Part shown: in pieces, positions 1-8,463 of the stretch
How the letters are laid out: each line of letters opens with the position of its first letter
How positions within the stretch are numbered: position 1 is the stretch's first letter
Source: Xanthobacter sp. YC-JY1
Lineage (GTDB): Bacteria; Pseudomonadota; Alphaproteobacteria; Rhizobiales; Xanthobacteraceae
Direction of reading: 5' to 3'
DNA length: 64,000 bases
NCBI RefSeq assembly: GCF_021730305.1
Contig: NZ_CP032674.1
Span: 4,139,001-4,203,000 of the forward strand
Notes under the pieces: model-generated
The model's input: only the letters and a program-made list of their open reading frames with translations
Databases searched by the model: none
What the model was told of the DNA's origin: nothing
Program-made: the position numbers and the translations under genes

Positions 1-2
1 AC

Positions 3-1871
3 GCCGAGGCCCGCACGGTCGAGGCCATCTTCTCCACCGGCGCCCGGGTGCGGCGCTGGGGCATCATCGAGACGCTCGCCGTCTCGCCCGAGGCCATCGA
101 CCTCTCCCGGGTGGCACAGGGCGCGGTGCGCGTTCTCGACACCCACGACCAGTATTCCATCGAGAACATCCTCGGCGTCGTCACCGATGCACGGATCGAG
201 AACGGCCAGCTGGTCGGCACCTTCCGCTTCGCCGACACCGAGCGCGCCCGCACGGCCGAAGCCATGGTCCGGGGCGGCGACCTCACCGGCATCAGCGTCG
301 GCTACCGCGTCACCGCGTGGGCGCTGATCGCCGTGGAAGAGGGGGTCGAGGTGTGGCGTGCCGAGCGGTGGGAACTGCTCGAAGTCTCTCTCGTCGCGGT
401 ACCGGCGGACCCGGCCGCGATGGTGCGTTCCGGGTCCGCGCTTTCACAACAGGAGATCGACGACATGCGTCGTAACGTGCCTTCCGCGCCGGGCAGCGCC
501 CCGGTGGCCCCCGCTGCCCCCGCCGCCGGCACTCCGCCGGCGCCGGCCCCCGAGACCCGCGCGGTTCCGGCCCCCGCCCCTGCGGCTCCCTCGCCGGATG
601 CCGATGCCGGCATCCGGGCCGAGCGCGCCCGCGCCGCCGAGATCATGACCATCGGCCGCCAGCACGGCATCGATGACACGGCGGTCAACGCGGCCATCAC
701 CAACGGCACCGATCTGGAAGCCTTCCGCCGTTCCGTGCTCGACACCCTCGCCAGCCGCGCCGAGCAGACGCGGATCTCCAATGCGTCCGTGGGCGCCTCG
801 GCCGACGACCCGGAGCGCGTCCGTGCCGTGCTCGGCGAGGCGCTGGTGGCGCGCATGGCGGAATCGGGCGGCGCTCGCGTGCAGCCCTCCGAGCAGGCGC
901 GCAGCTACATGGGCCACTCCCTCGTGGAGATGGCAGCGGTCTCCATCGGCCGGCGCACCATGCCCCGCACCGCCCGCGAGCGGCTGGAGGTGCTGGAGCG
1001 TGCGTTCCACTCCACCAGCGACTTCCCCGTCATCTTCTCCGGCGCCATCAACTCGCGGCTGGAGGCGGCCTACCAGGCGGCGCAGCCGATCTATCGGCAG
1101 ATCGCCCGGCAGCAGAACTTCATGGACTTCCGCGCGCATGACGTTCTGCGCGTCGGCGACTTCCCCATGCTGCAGAAGGTGACGCAGGCGGGCGAGATCA
1201 AGTTCGGGACCTTCGGGGAGAAGAAGGAAACCGTGATGGTCGCCCCCTACGGCATCCAGTTCGCGCTCACGCGGCAGATGCTGGTGAACGACAATCTGGG
1301 CGCCATCGATCAGATCCTCGCCGGACAGGGCACCACCGTGGCGCTGTTCGAGGAGATCACCTTCTTCGCCATGAAGGGGACCACCGGCCCGACGCTCAAC
1401 GAGGACAGCACTGCGGTCTACCACGCCAACCATGGCAACCTTGCCGGCAGCGGCACCGCCATCGACGTGGCCGCGCTTTCCGCTGGCCGCGCCGCCCTGC
1501 GCAAGATGAAGCGCCTCGACAAGAATCCGATGAACCTCGCCCCGCGCATCCTGCTGGTGGGGCCGGACAAGGAGACCGAGGCGCAGCTCATCACCGCGCA
1601 GGTGACGCCCACGCAGGCGAGCAACGTCAACCCCTTCTCCGGCACGCTGGAGACCGTGGTGTCCTCGATGATCACCGGCAATGCGTGGGAGCTTTACTCC
1701 GATCTCACCTTCGGCGCGAACTGGCAGTGGGGCCTGCTCGATGGCTACACCGCGCCGCGCCTGCGCATCGAGGAGCCGTTCGGCGTCTCCGGCGTCGCGG
1801 TGAGCCTGGAGCACGACTTCGGCTGCGGCGCCATCGACTTCCGCTTCGGCTACCGCAACCCCGGTAACTGA
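3..1871 (+). CDS. Prohead protease fused to major capsid protein (5' partial)
   Basis: The frame is open to the window edge, so the true start lies to the left; an internal GTG at 48 is only the first visible start codon. The N-terminal part resembles HK97-type S78 prohead proteases: His in DTHD and Ser in TGISVGY are about 50 residues apart, as in the HK97 catalytic pair, followed by the ERWELLEVSLV strand. A Pro/Ala-rich linker (about bases 480 to 600) leads into a capsid domain of roughly 400 residues ending in FRFGYRNPGN. Protease-capsid fusions are known in several alphaproteobacterial phages; the linker is the expected self-cleavage zone. A terminator follows at 1949. Confidence 0.88.
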   Translation, partial: AEARTVEAIFSTGARVRRWGIIETLAVSPEAIDLSRVAQGAVRVLDTHDQYSIENILGVVTDARIENGQLVGTFRFADTERARTAEAMVRGGDLTGISVGYRVTAWALIAVEEGVEVWRAERWELLEVSLVAVPADPAAMVRSGSALSQQEIDDMRRNVPSAPGSAPVAPAAPAAGTPPAPAPETRAVPAPAPAAPSPDADAGIRAERARAAEIMTIGRQHGIDDTAVNAAITNGTDLEAFRRSVLDTLASRAEQTRISNASVGASADDPERVRAVLGEALVARMAESGGARVQPSEQARSYMGHSLVEMAAVSIGRRTMPRTARERLEVLERAFHSTSDFPVIFSGAINSRLEAAYQAAQPIYRQIARQQNFMDFRAHDVLRVGDFPMLQKVTQAGEIKFGTFGEKKETVMVAPYGIQFALTRQMLVNDNLGAIDQILAGQGTTVALFEEITFFAMKGTTGPTLNEDSTAVYHANHGNLAGSGTAIDVAALSAGRAALRKMKRLDKNPMNLAPRILLVGPDKETEAQLITAQVTPTQASNVNPFSGTLETVVSSMITGNAWELYSDLTFGANWQWGLLDGYTAPRLRIEEPFGVSGVAVSLEHDFGCGAIDFRFGYRNPGN

Positions 1872-1948
1872 TCGGGCGGGTTCACTTAACCCCTCCCCTT
1901 TCCTTCCCCGTGCCGCCTGTTAGGCGGCCCTCCCCTTCCTCCCCCCTG

Positions 1949-1975
1949 GGGCCGCCTTCGGGCGGCCCTTTTCTT
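1949..1975 (+). terminator. Rho-independent terminator after the capsid gene
   Basis: A GGGCCGCC/GGCGGCCC stem with a TTCG tetraloop is followed by TTTTCTTTT. A weaker GCCGCC/GGCGGC hairpin without a T run lies just upstream at 1912-1928. It probably trims transcription between the abundant capsid message and the downstream genes. Confidence 0.75.
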
Positions 1976-1998
1976 TTCCAGCTTGAGGGAGCATCCCC

Positions 1999-2331
1999 AT
2001 GAAGAATTTCGTGCAGCACGGCGACACGCTGGACATGACCGCCCCTTCCGGCGGCGTCATCAGCGGCACCGGCTATCTCATTGGCGCGCTGTTTGGTGTG
2101 GCCATCGTGTCCGCCGCCGCCGGCGAGAAGTTCGCCTTCCGCATCGTCGGCGTCTACACCCTGCCCAAGGCGACCGGCGAAGCCTGGACCGAGGGCGCCA
2201 TCGTCTATTGGGACAACACCAACAAGAAGCTCACCACCACCTCGTCCGGCAATACCAAGGTCGGCACGGCGGCGAGCGCGGCGGCCTCCGGCGACACCAC
2301 GGGCGTCGCCCGCCTCAACGGCGTCGCCTGA
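1999..2331 (+). CDS. DUF2190-type capsid decoration/stabilising protein
   Basis: A 110-residue protein starting MKNFVQHGDTLDMTAP with the repeated Gly/Ala/Thr beta pattern of DUF2190 proteins, including the typical VYTLPKATGEAW and VYWDNTNKKLT strands. Members of this family sit beside the major capsid gene and are thought to decorate or stabilise the head. The start has a GGGAG ribosome site 9 bases upstream. It is the first gene after the capsid terminator and is followed after one base by the head-tail joining gene. Assignment rests on the family pattern and gene position. Confidence 0.8.
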   Translation: MKNFVQHGDTLDMTAPSGGVISGTGYLIGALFGVAIVSAAAGEKFAFRIVGVYTLPKATGEAWTEGAIVYWDNTNKKLTTTSSGNTKVGTAASAAASGDTTGVARLNGVA

Positions 2332-2332
2332 G

Positions 2333-2647
2333 ATGGACGCCTATTCGGTTGGGGTGGACCTGTATTTCGCTGACCCCCACCTCGGCCGGACTGCCGTCTA
2401 CCGCGCGGGCGGGGCGGGCGCGGGCCTCACCGTCACCGTGGTGGAGACGCGCGGCGATGCGCAGGCCAACTATGGGCAGGCGCGGGCCGTGGTGGAAACC
2501 GGCATCTTCGACGTGCGCGCGGCCGAGGTGCCGAACCCCGCCGAGGGCGACACGCTTACGCTCGGCGGGCGCACCTATGTGGTGAGCGAGGCGCCCGTGG
2601 CCGATGCCGAGCGCCTTGTCTGGACGCTGGTGACGCGGCCGTCATGA
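2333..2647 (+). CDS. Head-tail joining protein (lambda FII-like)
   Basis: A 104-residue protein starting MDAYSVGVDLYFADPH. I chose this ATG because it directly follows the stop of the DUF2190 gene; the longer open frame reading back into that gene is a shadow. Size, position and the C-terminal beta pattern (GDTLTLGGRTYVVSEAPV) match small head-tail joining proteins that fit between portal and tail. It overlaps the next gene by 4 bases, indicating translational coupling. The exact family is inferred mostly from synteny. Confidence 0.6.
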   Translation: MDAYSVGVDLYFADPHLGRTAVYRAGGAGAGLTVTVVETRGDAQANYGQARAVVETGIFDVRAAEVPNPAEGDTLTLGGRTYVVSEAPVADAERLVWTLVTRPS

Positions 2648-3294
2648 GGCTCACCGCCGCCCTGGTGGGCAACCTCGAGCAATACATGGCCGAGGAAGCC
2701 GCCGCCGCGGCGAAGGCTGTCACCACGGCCATGCAGCAGGGATCGGACGGGCTAAAGGGGGAGCTGCGGGGGCAGGTCACGAGCGCGGGCCTCGGCGAGC
2801 GTCTCGCCAAGACGTGGCGGGGGCAGGTCTACCCGCGCGGGCAGGCCAGCATTTCCGCCGCGGCGCTGGTGTGGACAAAGGCGCCGAAGCTGGTGGACGT
2901 GTTCGACAAGGGCGCCTTGATCCGGTCCCGCGACGGCTTCTTTCTCGCGATCCCGACGCCTGCGGCTGGGCCGGTGCGCGGCTCCGGCTTCACCAAGCGC
3001 CTTACGCCCGGCGCCTGGGAGCGGCGCACGGGCATGCGCCTGCGCTTCGTCTACCGCAAGGGCGCGCCCTCTTTGCTGGTGGCGGACAATGCCCGCATCG
3101 ACAAGAAGGGCCGGGCGCGGGCGAACACCGGCTCTCGCGGCGGGTTGAGCTTCACCCGGCTCGCCGGACGCACCACCACGGTCATCTTCATTCTGCTGCC
3201 GCAGGCCCGGCTGCGCCCGCGTCTCAATGTGAAACGCGCGGCCGATGCGTGGATCGAGCGGGTGCCGGAGCTCATCTTCAGGAACTGGCAATGA
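2644..3294 (+). CDS. DUF6441-type phage virion protein
   Basis: A 216-residue basic protein with an Ala-rich N-terminal helix, a central segment with KTWRGQVYPRG and LVWTKAPKLVDVFDKG, and the C-terminal LRPRLNVKRAADAWI. This pattern is that of the DUF6441 family, found in alphaproteobacterial phages and defective phages between head-tail joining and tail tube genes. By position it could be a neck or tail-completion component (HK97 gp10/lambda Z role), but no function is proven for the family. Its start overlaps the upstream stop and its stop overlaps the next start, so it lies within a tightly coupled structural operon. Confidence 0.7.
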   Translation: MRLTAALVGNLEQYMAEEAAAAAKAVTTAMQQGSDGLKGELRGQVTSAGLGERLAKTWRGQVYPRGQASISAAALVWTKAPKLVDVFDKGALIRSRDGFFLAIPTPAAGPVRGSGFTKRLTPGAWERRTGMRLRFVYRKGAPSLLVADNARIDKKGRARANTGSRGGLSFTRLAGRTTTVIFILLPQARLRPRLNVKRAADAWIERVPELIFRNWQ

Positions 3295-3722
3295 CCAAGC
3301 GCGAAGAGGTCCTGTCGGCGCTGCTCGCCGCGCTGGCCGCCGGCCTGCCGGCCTGCGAGGTGCGGCGCAATGCGGTCGTGCCTGCCCGCGTCCCGCCGGG
3401 CGGCCTTGTCATCCTGCGCGATGGCGACCCCGGCGAGGGCGAACCCCTTCTCTCGCCGCCGTCCTGGTATTTCGAGCATCGCGCCGAGATCGAGCTTCTC
3501 GTGGACGCGGCCGATGCCGCCGCCCGCGCGACCGCCCTCGATGCCATCGCCGCCGCCATCGGCGCGATTCTCGCCGCCGACCGCACGCTGGGCGGAGCCT
3601 GCGACTATGCGCAGGGCACGGCCCCCGATGTGGTCGATATCCCCGTCGAGAATGCCCCCCCGCTGGGGGGCGCCACCCTTTCCGTGGTGCTCACTTATGT
3701 GAGCGCCGATCCGCTGGCCTGA
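3291..3722 (+). CDS. Tail terminator-like protein
   Basis: A 143-residue protein beginning MTKREEVLSALLAALAAGLP, with a pattern (helix, strand LVILRDGDPG, EIELLVDAAD, long Ala-rich helix, C-terminal LSVVLTYVSADPL) typical of lambda gpU-like tail terminators that cap the tail tube and join it to the head. The ATG overlaps the upstream TGA (ATGA). The next gene is the tail tube protein, the usual neighbour of tail terminators. Function is inferred from fold-like pattern, size and synteny rather than a recognised domain signature. Confidence 0.6.
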   Translation: MTKREEVLSALLAALAAGLPACEVRRNAVVPARVPPGGLVILRDGDPGEGEPLLSPPSWYFEHRAEIELLVDAADAAARATALDAIAAAIGAILAADRTLGGACDYAQGTAPDVVDIPVENAPPLGGATLSVVLTYVSADPLA

Positions 3723-3740
3723 CAGAAGAGAGGTTATCCC

Positions 3741-4679
3741 ATGGCACGCGCAGTCGGCGCGCGGTCGCAGTTCGCCGCGGCCTTTGAAACGACCTACGGC
3801 ACCGCCCCGGTCAGTGGCTATCTCAAGCTGCCGTTCGTCTCCACCAGGCTCTCCTCCGAGCAGGGGCTGATCGAGAGCGACCTGCTCGGCCTGGGCCGCG
3901 ACCCGACCGACCCTATCCGCGACGTGATCAATGCGGACGGCGACGTGGTGGTGCCGGTGGACCTGCGCAATTTCGGGCACTGGCTCAAGCTGCTGCTCGG
4001 CACGCCCACCAGCACCGGTTCGGCCGGCGCCTATACCCACACCTTCGCTTCGGGCGGGTGGACCCTGCCGAGCCTCTCGGCCGAGATCGGCACGCCGGAG
4101 GTGCCGAGCTTCCCCATGGTGTCGGGCGTCAAGGCCAACACGCTGGCGATCCAGATGCAGCGGTCGGGGGCGGCGAGCGCCACCATCGGCTGCATCGCGC
4201 AGGGCGAGACCTCGGCCACCAGCACCGCCGCCGGCACGCCGACCGAGGCGGTGCTCGACCGCTTCAACCAGTTTCAGGCGGCCATCAAGAAGGACGGCGT
4301 GGCGCTGGGCAATGTGACCGGCGCCAGCCTGACCTATTCCAACAATCTCGACCGGGTGGAGACCATCCGCAACGACGGCAAGATCGATGGCGCGGACCCC
4401 GGCATGGCGACCCTGACGGGAAGCCTCGACGTGCGCTTCGCCGACACCACGCTGCTGGACGCAGCCATTGCCGGCACCGCGATGGAGCTGGAATTCTCCT
4501 ACACCATCTCCGCCACCAAGAAGCTGGTGCTGACCGCCCACAAGGTGTTCCTGCCCAAGCCCCGGCGCTCCATCTCCGGGCCGGGCGGCATTCAGGCGTC
4601 GTTCGCCTGGCAGGCCGCCAAGGGCGCCTCGCGCATGCTCACCGCCGTGCTCTCCAACGATGTGGCGAGCTACGCATGA
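3741..4679 (+). CDS. Phage tail tube protein
   Basis: A 312-residue protein with the hallmark beta-rich pattern of tail tube/major tail proteins: an N-terminal arm (ARAVGARSQFAAAFETTYGT), a repeated FGHWLKLLLGTPTSTGSAG segment with a downstream YTHTF, a middle region with TGASLTYSNNLDRVE, and a C-terminal KVFLPKPRRSISGPG loop. It would polymerise into the inner tail tube. A GAGAGG ribosome site precedes the ATG. It is followed with a 4-base overlap by the tail-assembly chaperone gene, as in lambda V-G order. Confidence 0.85.
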   Translation: MARAVGARSQFAAAFETTYGTAPVSGYLKLPFVSTRLSSEQGLIESDLLGLGRDPTDPIRDVINADGDVVVPVDLRNFGHWLKLLLGTPTSTGSAGAYTHTFASGGWTLPSLSAEIGTPEVPSFPMVSGVKANTLAIQMQRSGAASATIGCIAQGETSATSTAAGTPTEAVLDRFNQFQAAIKKDGVALGNVTGASLTYSNNLDRVETIRNDGKIDGADPGMATLTGSLDVRFADTTLLDAAIAGTAMELEFSYTISATKKLVLTAHKVFLPKPRRSISGPGGIQASFAWQAAKGASRMLTAVLSNDVASYA

Positions 4680-5107
4680 TCCGGCTCGACCTTGCGCGCG
4701 GGAAGCGCGATATCGACCTCGGCCACGGTGTCACCGTGACCGTCCTGCCCCTCACCTCCGCCATGATGATGATGGCGAAGGACCGGCTTGCCGCGCGCAG
4801 GCGGGCGGACGGCGAGGAGATCCGCCCCGCCGACCTGGTGAAGGAGCTGGGGCTCCTCGCCATCGTCGGCTGGGAGGGCGTTGCAGGCGATGACGGCGAA
4901 CCCGCCCCCGTGACGGAGGTGTCCGTCTCGGCCCTGCTCGACCTCTACCCGATCTTCACCGCCTTCAATGACCTGTTCGTCGGCCCTGCTCTGACGCTGG
5001 ACGCGGAAAAAAACGCATCCGCGCTCTCGCTGAATGGCACTTCGGCGGGGGCGAAGACTATTGCGGCGCCTGCCCGGAGCCGTGCCAAGAGTGCCCGTAT
5101 TCAGTGA
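4676..5107 (+). CDS. Tail assembly chaperone, G-like (frameshift donor)
   Basis: A 143-residue protein starting MIRLDLARGKRDIDLGHGVT. It sits between the tail tube and tape measure genes, the position of lambda G or HK97 gp13 chaperones that coat the tape measure before tail assembly. The start overlaps the tail tube stop. At 5008-5014, near the end, the frame carries the slippery heptamer A AAA AAC in phase. A -1 slip there would extend translation through the T-like frame to 5337, giving a fusion of about 220 residues. In the zero frame the protein ends in a low-complexity basic tail, as expected of a frameshift donor. Confidence 0.75.
   Translation: MIRLDLARGKRDIDLGHGVTVTVLPLTSAMMMMAKDRLAARRRADGEEIRPADLVKELGLLAIVGWEGVAGDDGEPAPVTEVSVSALLDLYPIFTAFNDLFVGPALTLDAEKNASALSLNGTSAGAKTIAAPARSRAKSARIQ
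5008..5014 (+). promoter_or_regulatory. -1 programmed ribosomal frameshift site (A AAA AAC)
   Basis: Seen directly: the heptamer A AAA AAC is in the correct phase with the upstream chaperone frame (codons GAA AAA AAC). The -1 frame is open from 5014 through the end of the downstream ORF at 5337 with no stop. The stretch of -1 frame before the downstream GTG encodes a Cys-rich protein-like segment (CGACPEPCQECP). A G/GT frameshift at this point of the tail operon is a widely conserved feature of long-tailed phages, so this is very likely real. Confidence 0.8.
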
Positions 5108-5337
5108 ACCGGCCCGCCACCCTTGAGGGGTGGCAGGCATGGCAGGTGCTGCGCGCCGCCGGCGGGCAGCTGCGCACCATCGGCCCCGTGGTGATCGGCC
5201 TCGACTTCGGGGCCGTGCTTGCCCTTGGCGCGGGCCTTGGCGCCTGCCCTACCACCCTCGCCGCCGTGCTGGCGGAAGCCGAGGGCACCATCGTCGCCCA
5301 GATCAACGAGCGCCTGAGAGGCATCGAGCATGGCTGA
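5104..5337 (+). CDS. T-like domain of the tail assembly chaperone (DUF7697-like)
   Basis: The separate ORF opens with a GTG overlapping the upstream TGA and reads MNRPATLEGWQAWQVLRAAGGQ (77 residues). Its frame is continuous upstream to the slippery site at 5008-5014, and that upstream part carries a CxxC...CxxC-like cluster and a WHFGG motif. I therefore think the main product is the -1 frameshift fusion with the G-like protein, and the free GTG start is minor or artefactual. The T part is expected to bind tail tube subunits. It overlaps the tape measure start by 8 bases. Confidence 0.7.
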   Translation: MNRPATLEGWQAWQVLRAAGGQLRTIGPVVIGLDFGAVLALGAGLGACPTTLAAVLAEAEGTIVAQINERLRGIEHG

Positions 5338-7789
5338 AAAGCAGGTGGGCGTGCGCCTCGCCGTCATCGATGGCGGCAAGGTGAAGGCGGAGCTGCGTTC
5401 GGTGGGGCAGGAGGGCGCCGCCGCCATGGAGAAGATCCGGGCGGCGACCGGGCCGGCCTCGACGGGGCTGGTGGCGCTGAACACGGCGGCGCAGGGGATT
5501 GGCGAGCAGGTCGGCGGGTTCGCCGACCAGGCTGGCGTGCTTGGGCGGGTGCTGTCCACCCTCGGCCCGGCGGGCACCGTGGCGGCAGCGGGTGTGGCGG
5601 TACTGGCCGCAGGTCTCAGCAAGGGGCTTGCCGACTATGCCGAGGCAGAAAAGATCACGTTGCGCCTCAATGCGGTGCTGGAGGCGACGGGCTACGCGGC
5701 GGGCCTGACCGGCGACCAGCTCGACCAGTTCGCGGACGGCATGGAAGCCGCCACCATGGCGACCGCCGAGCAGGTCAAGACGGCGGCGGCGGTGCTCGCC
5801 ACCTTCAAGTCCATCTCCGGCGACACCTTCACCCGCACGCTCTCGCTGGCGCAGGACCTCGCGGCCACCTTCGGCAGCGACCTGTCCGCCTCGGCGGTGC
5901 AGCTGGGCAAGGCCCTCGAAGATCCCATCAACGGCATTTCGGCCCTCGCCCGCGTTGGCGTCACCTTCTCGGCCTCGCAGAAGGACGTGATCAAGGGGCT
6001 GGTGGAGACCGGGCAGAAAGCCGAGGCGCAGAAGCTGATCCTCGACGTGCTGGCGCAGCAGGTGGGCGGCGCGGGCACGGGCGAGGCCAAGAGCCTGTCG
6101 GGCGCGTTCAAGAGCGCCTCCGATGCCCTGGGCAATTTTCTCGAGGAACTGGCGTCCCTGACCGGGGCGGCGCCGGGCGCACGCGCGGCCCTCGACGGCA
6201 TTGCCGAAGGCATCAACAAGGTGACCGTGAATGCCCTTGGCGCCGGCAGCGCCGGCATTCAGGCCGCCGTCGCCGCGAAGGAGCTGGCCTCCGCGCAGAA
6301 GGAGCTGGCGCAGGCGCAGGAACTGGCGAACGCGACCGGACTGAAGGAGGACTTCGACGCCGTCGCCGCGTGGGAAAAGCGCGTCGCGGATCTGAAGGCG
6401 AAGGTGGAGGCCATCGCCGCCGCCGCCAAGCAGGCCGACGACAAGGTGGATGCCGCTGCCGCCGGCCGCGCCAAGGCGCAGTCCGATCAGGCGACCGAGA
6501 CGGCCCTCGCCCAGCTTGCCGAGCTGAACAAGGAAATCGCCAAGCTGGCGACGCCCGAGGAGAAGATCCGCGAGCTGCGCGACAATCTCGGCGAGATCGT
6601 CAAGCGCATGAACGCCCTCAAGGATCAGGGGGGTGACCCGGCGGCCATCGACAAGACGATCGAGGCGGCGACGGAGTACACGCGCCGCGCCGTGGCGGAG
6701 ATCGAGAAGCCGGGCCTCGATGCCGCGAACAAGGCCTCCGAACAGACGCGCGACCTGATCGCCGACCTCACCACGTCGCTCAACCTGTTCGGTCAGGGGC
6801 GCGAGGAGTTCATCCGCAAATATGTGGAGCGGGTCGGAGACGGGGCGTCGGACGCCGAGATCAAGCGCATCAAGGATCTTGCGGGCGCCCTCTACGACAA
6901 GCAGGCGGCCGAGAAGGCGGCGAAGGAGGCGGCGCAGGACCATGACCAGGTCATGGAGGACGGCAAGCGCGTGCTGGAGGAGGTGCGCGGCGCGGCCGAG
7001 AAGTATGCCGCGCGGCTTGCCGAGCTGGATGGCCTGCTCAAGGCCGGCGCGATTTCGCAGGAGACCTATGCCAAGGCGGTGGAGAAAGCCCGCCGCGAGA
7101 TGGAGGATCACGCCAAGGATGGCATTTCCGGCATCCGCCGCGCCCTGCGCAAATATGCCGAGGAGGCGAACGATTCCGCCAAGCAGATCGATGAGGCGAT
7201 CACCGGCGCCTTCAAATCGGCCGAGGACGCGCTGGTGGAGTTCGTCACCACCGGCAAGCTCAACGTCTCCGATCTGGTCAATTCCATCATCGCCGACCTT
7301 GCCCGCCTCGCCATCCGGCAGGGCATCACCGGGCCTCTGTCGAGCGCGCTGGGCACCCTGTTCGGCGGCAGCAGCGTGGGCATCTATCACTCGGGTGGCC
7401 GGGTGGGTGAATCGCGCTCTACCAGCCGCGACCTGCCTGCCGCGTTGTGGAGTACGGCCCCCCGCGCCCACGCCGGCGCCCGACTGCTGGCGCCGGGCGA
7501 GGTGCCCATCATCGCCCAGCTGGGCGAACGGGTGTTGAATCGGCAGGAGACGCAGGATTACGAGGCCGGCCGCATGGGGCTGATCGCGTCGCGTGCCGAA
7601 AAGCTGTCCGAGCGGCTGTCCATGGTGGTGAACGTGAACGGCGCGGCCGGCAACGGCGAGGTGGTGGCTCTGGTGGAGCAGGGCATTTCGCAGGCGCTGG
7701 AGAAGTACGACCGCACCCGCGCGCGGGAGACGGCCGTGGAGGCGGTGAACGCCCATCGCAGCCGCACGCCCATCGGCCGGCTGCGCTGA
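5330..7789 (+). CDS. Tail tape measure protein
   Basis: An 819-residue, very Ala/Lys/Glu-rich, mostly helical protein, the longest of the tail operon before the tip genes. It has long coiled-coil stretches (about residues 310 to 620), a hydrophobic Gly/Ala segment near residues 70 to 105 and a C-terminal region with GITGPLSSALGTLFGGSS followed by APGEVPIIAQLGERVLNRQ, the ending typical of lambda gpH-type tape measures. It sets tail length and helps DNA entry. It overlaps the chaperone frame and is followed after 10 bases by distal tail genes. Confidence 0.9.
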   Translation: MAEKQVGVRLAVIDGGKVKAELRSVGQEGAAAMEKIRAATGPASTGLVALNTAAQGIGEQVGGFADQAGVLGRVLSTLGPAGTVAAAGVAVLAAGLSKGLADYAEAEKITLRLNAVLEATGYAAGLTGDQLDQFADGMEAATMATAEQVKTAAAVLATFKSISGDTFTRTLSLAQDLAATFGSDLSASAVQLGKALEDPINGISALARVGVTFSASQKDVIKGLVETGQKAEAQKLILDVLAQQVGGAGTGEAKSLSGAFKSASDALGNFLEELASLTGAAPGARAALDGIAEGINKVTVNALGAGSAGIQAAVAAKELASAQKELAQAQELANATGLKEDFDAVAAWEKRVADLKAKVEAIAAAAKQADDKVDAAAAGRAKAQSDQATETALAQLAELNKEIAKLATPEEKIRELRDNLGEIVKRMNALKDQGGDPAAIDKTIEAATEYTRRAVAEIEKPGLDAANKASEQTRDLIADLTTSLNLFGQGREEFIRKYVERVGDGASDAEIKRIKDLAGALYDKQAAEKAAKEAAQDHDQVMEDGKRVLEEVRGAAEKYAARLAELDGLLKAGAISQETYAKAVEKARREMEDHAKDGISGIRRALRKYAEEANDSAKQIDEAITGAFKSAEDALVEFVTTGKLNVSDLVNSIIADLARLAIRQGITGPLSSALGTLFGGSSVGIYHSGGRVGESRSTSRDLPAALWSTAPRAHAGARLLAPGEVPIIAQLGERVLNRQETQDYEAGRMGLIASRAEKLSERLSMVVNVNGAAGNGEVVALVEQGISQALEKYDRTRARETAVEAVNAHRSRTPIGRLR

Positions 7790-7799
7790 GGGGGCTGCG

Positions 7800-8450
7800 A
7801 TGGCGATCACCTATCCCCTCCCCTTCCCGTCCGGCGCCGGCTTCCTCGAGGGGGAATTCTCCCTCGGCGAGGTGCAGGCGGTGAACACCTTGCGCTCCGG
7901 CGCCGTGCAGGCCATGGAGCTGGGAGATTCGCTTTGGTCCGGCCGCTTCGTCACCAGCCTGTGCGATGCCCGCCAGCGGGGCCGCTGGCAGGCGTGGAAA
8001 GGGGCGCTCAACGGCAGCATCGGCACCTTCCTCGCCTACGACCCGGACAAGCAGTACCCGCTCGCCTACGGGGCGGGCGTGCTGGCCCTGACCCGCTTCG
8101 GCGGCGGGGCCTTCGACGGCAATGCGACGCTCGCCGCCTGGACCGCAACCACCCTGCAGATCACCGGCCTGCCCGCGAGCTACCAGGCTGCGGACGGGGA
8201 CATGGTGTCCTTTCCGTGGAACGGCGGGAAGGCGCTCCACATGATCGTGGGCGACACGGCGGCCTCCGCCGGCGGCGTGCTGGATGTGACCGTGGTGCCG
8301 CCGGTGCGGACCTCGCCCGCCCCGTCCGGCGGCGCGGCGGTCGCCCTGGTGAAGCCCAGCTGCATCATGCGCCTGAGGCCCGGCAGCTTCTCCGCCCCCA
8401 CGTCCCGCGCGCGGCGCTCGGTCTCCTTCGAGGGGGTGCAGGTTCCATGA
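7800..8450 (+). CDS. Distal/minor tail protein
   Basis: A 216-residue protein starting MAITYPLPFPSGAGFLEGEF. It contains RGRWQAWKGALNGSIGTFLA and ends SFSAPTSRARRSVSFEGV, a pattern seen in phage tail proteins located just after the tape measure. By position it should be a baseplate or distal tail component connecting tube and tip. A GAGGGGGCTGCG leader precedes the ATG. I recognise no catalytic motif; the functional label is from synteny. Confidence 0.55.
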   Translation: MAITYPLPFPSGAGFLEGEFSLGEVQAVNTLRSGAVQAMELGDSLWSGRFVTSLCDARQRGRWQAWKGALNGSIGTFLAYDPDKQYPLAYGAGVLALTRFGGGAFDGNATLAAWTATTLQITGLPASYQAADGDMVSFPWNGGKALHMIVGDTAASAGGVLDVTVVPPVRTSPAPSGGAAVALVKPSCIMRLRPGSFSAPTSRARRSVSFEGVQVP

Positions 8451-8463
8451 AGAGGGCTCTTTC

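Noticed and set aside
5303-7810. 835-residue minus-strand open frame
   Set aside because: It is fully antisense to the tape measure gene and rich in His/Arg/Gly/Leu low-complexity, as high-GC antisense frames are. No family pattern.
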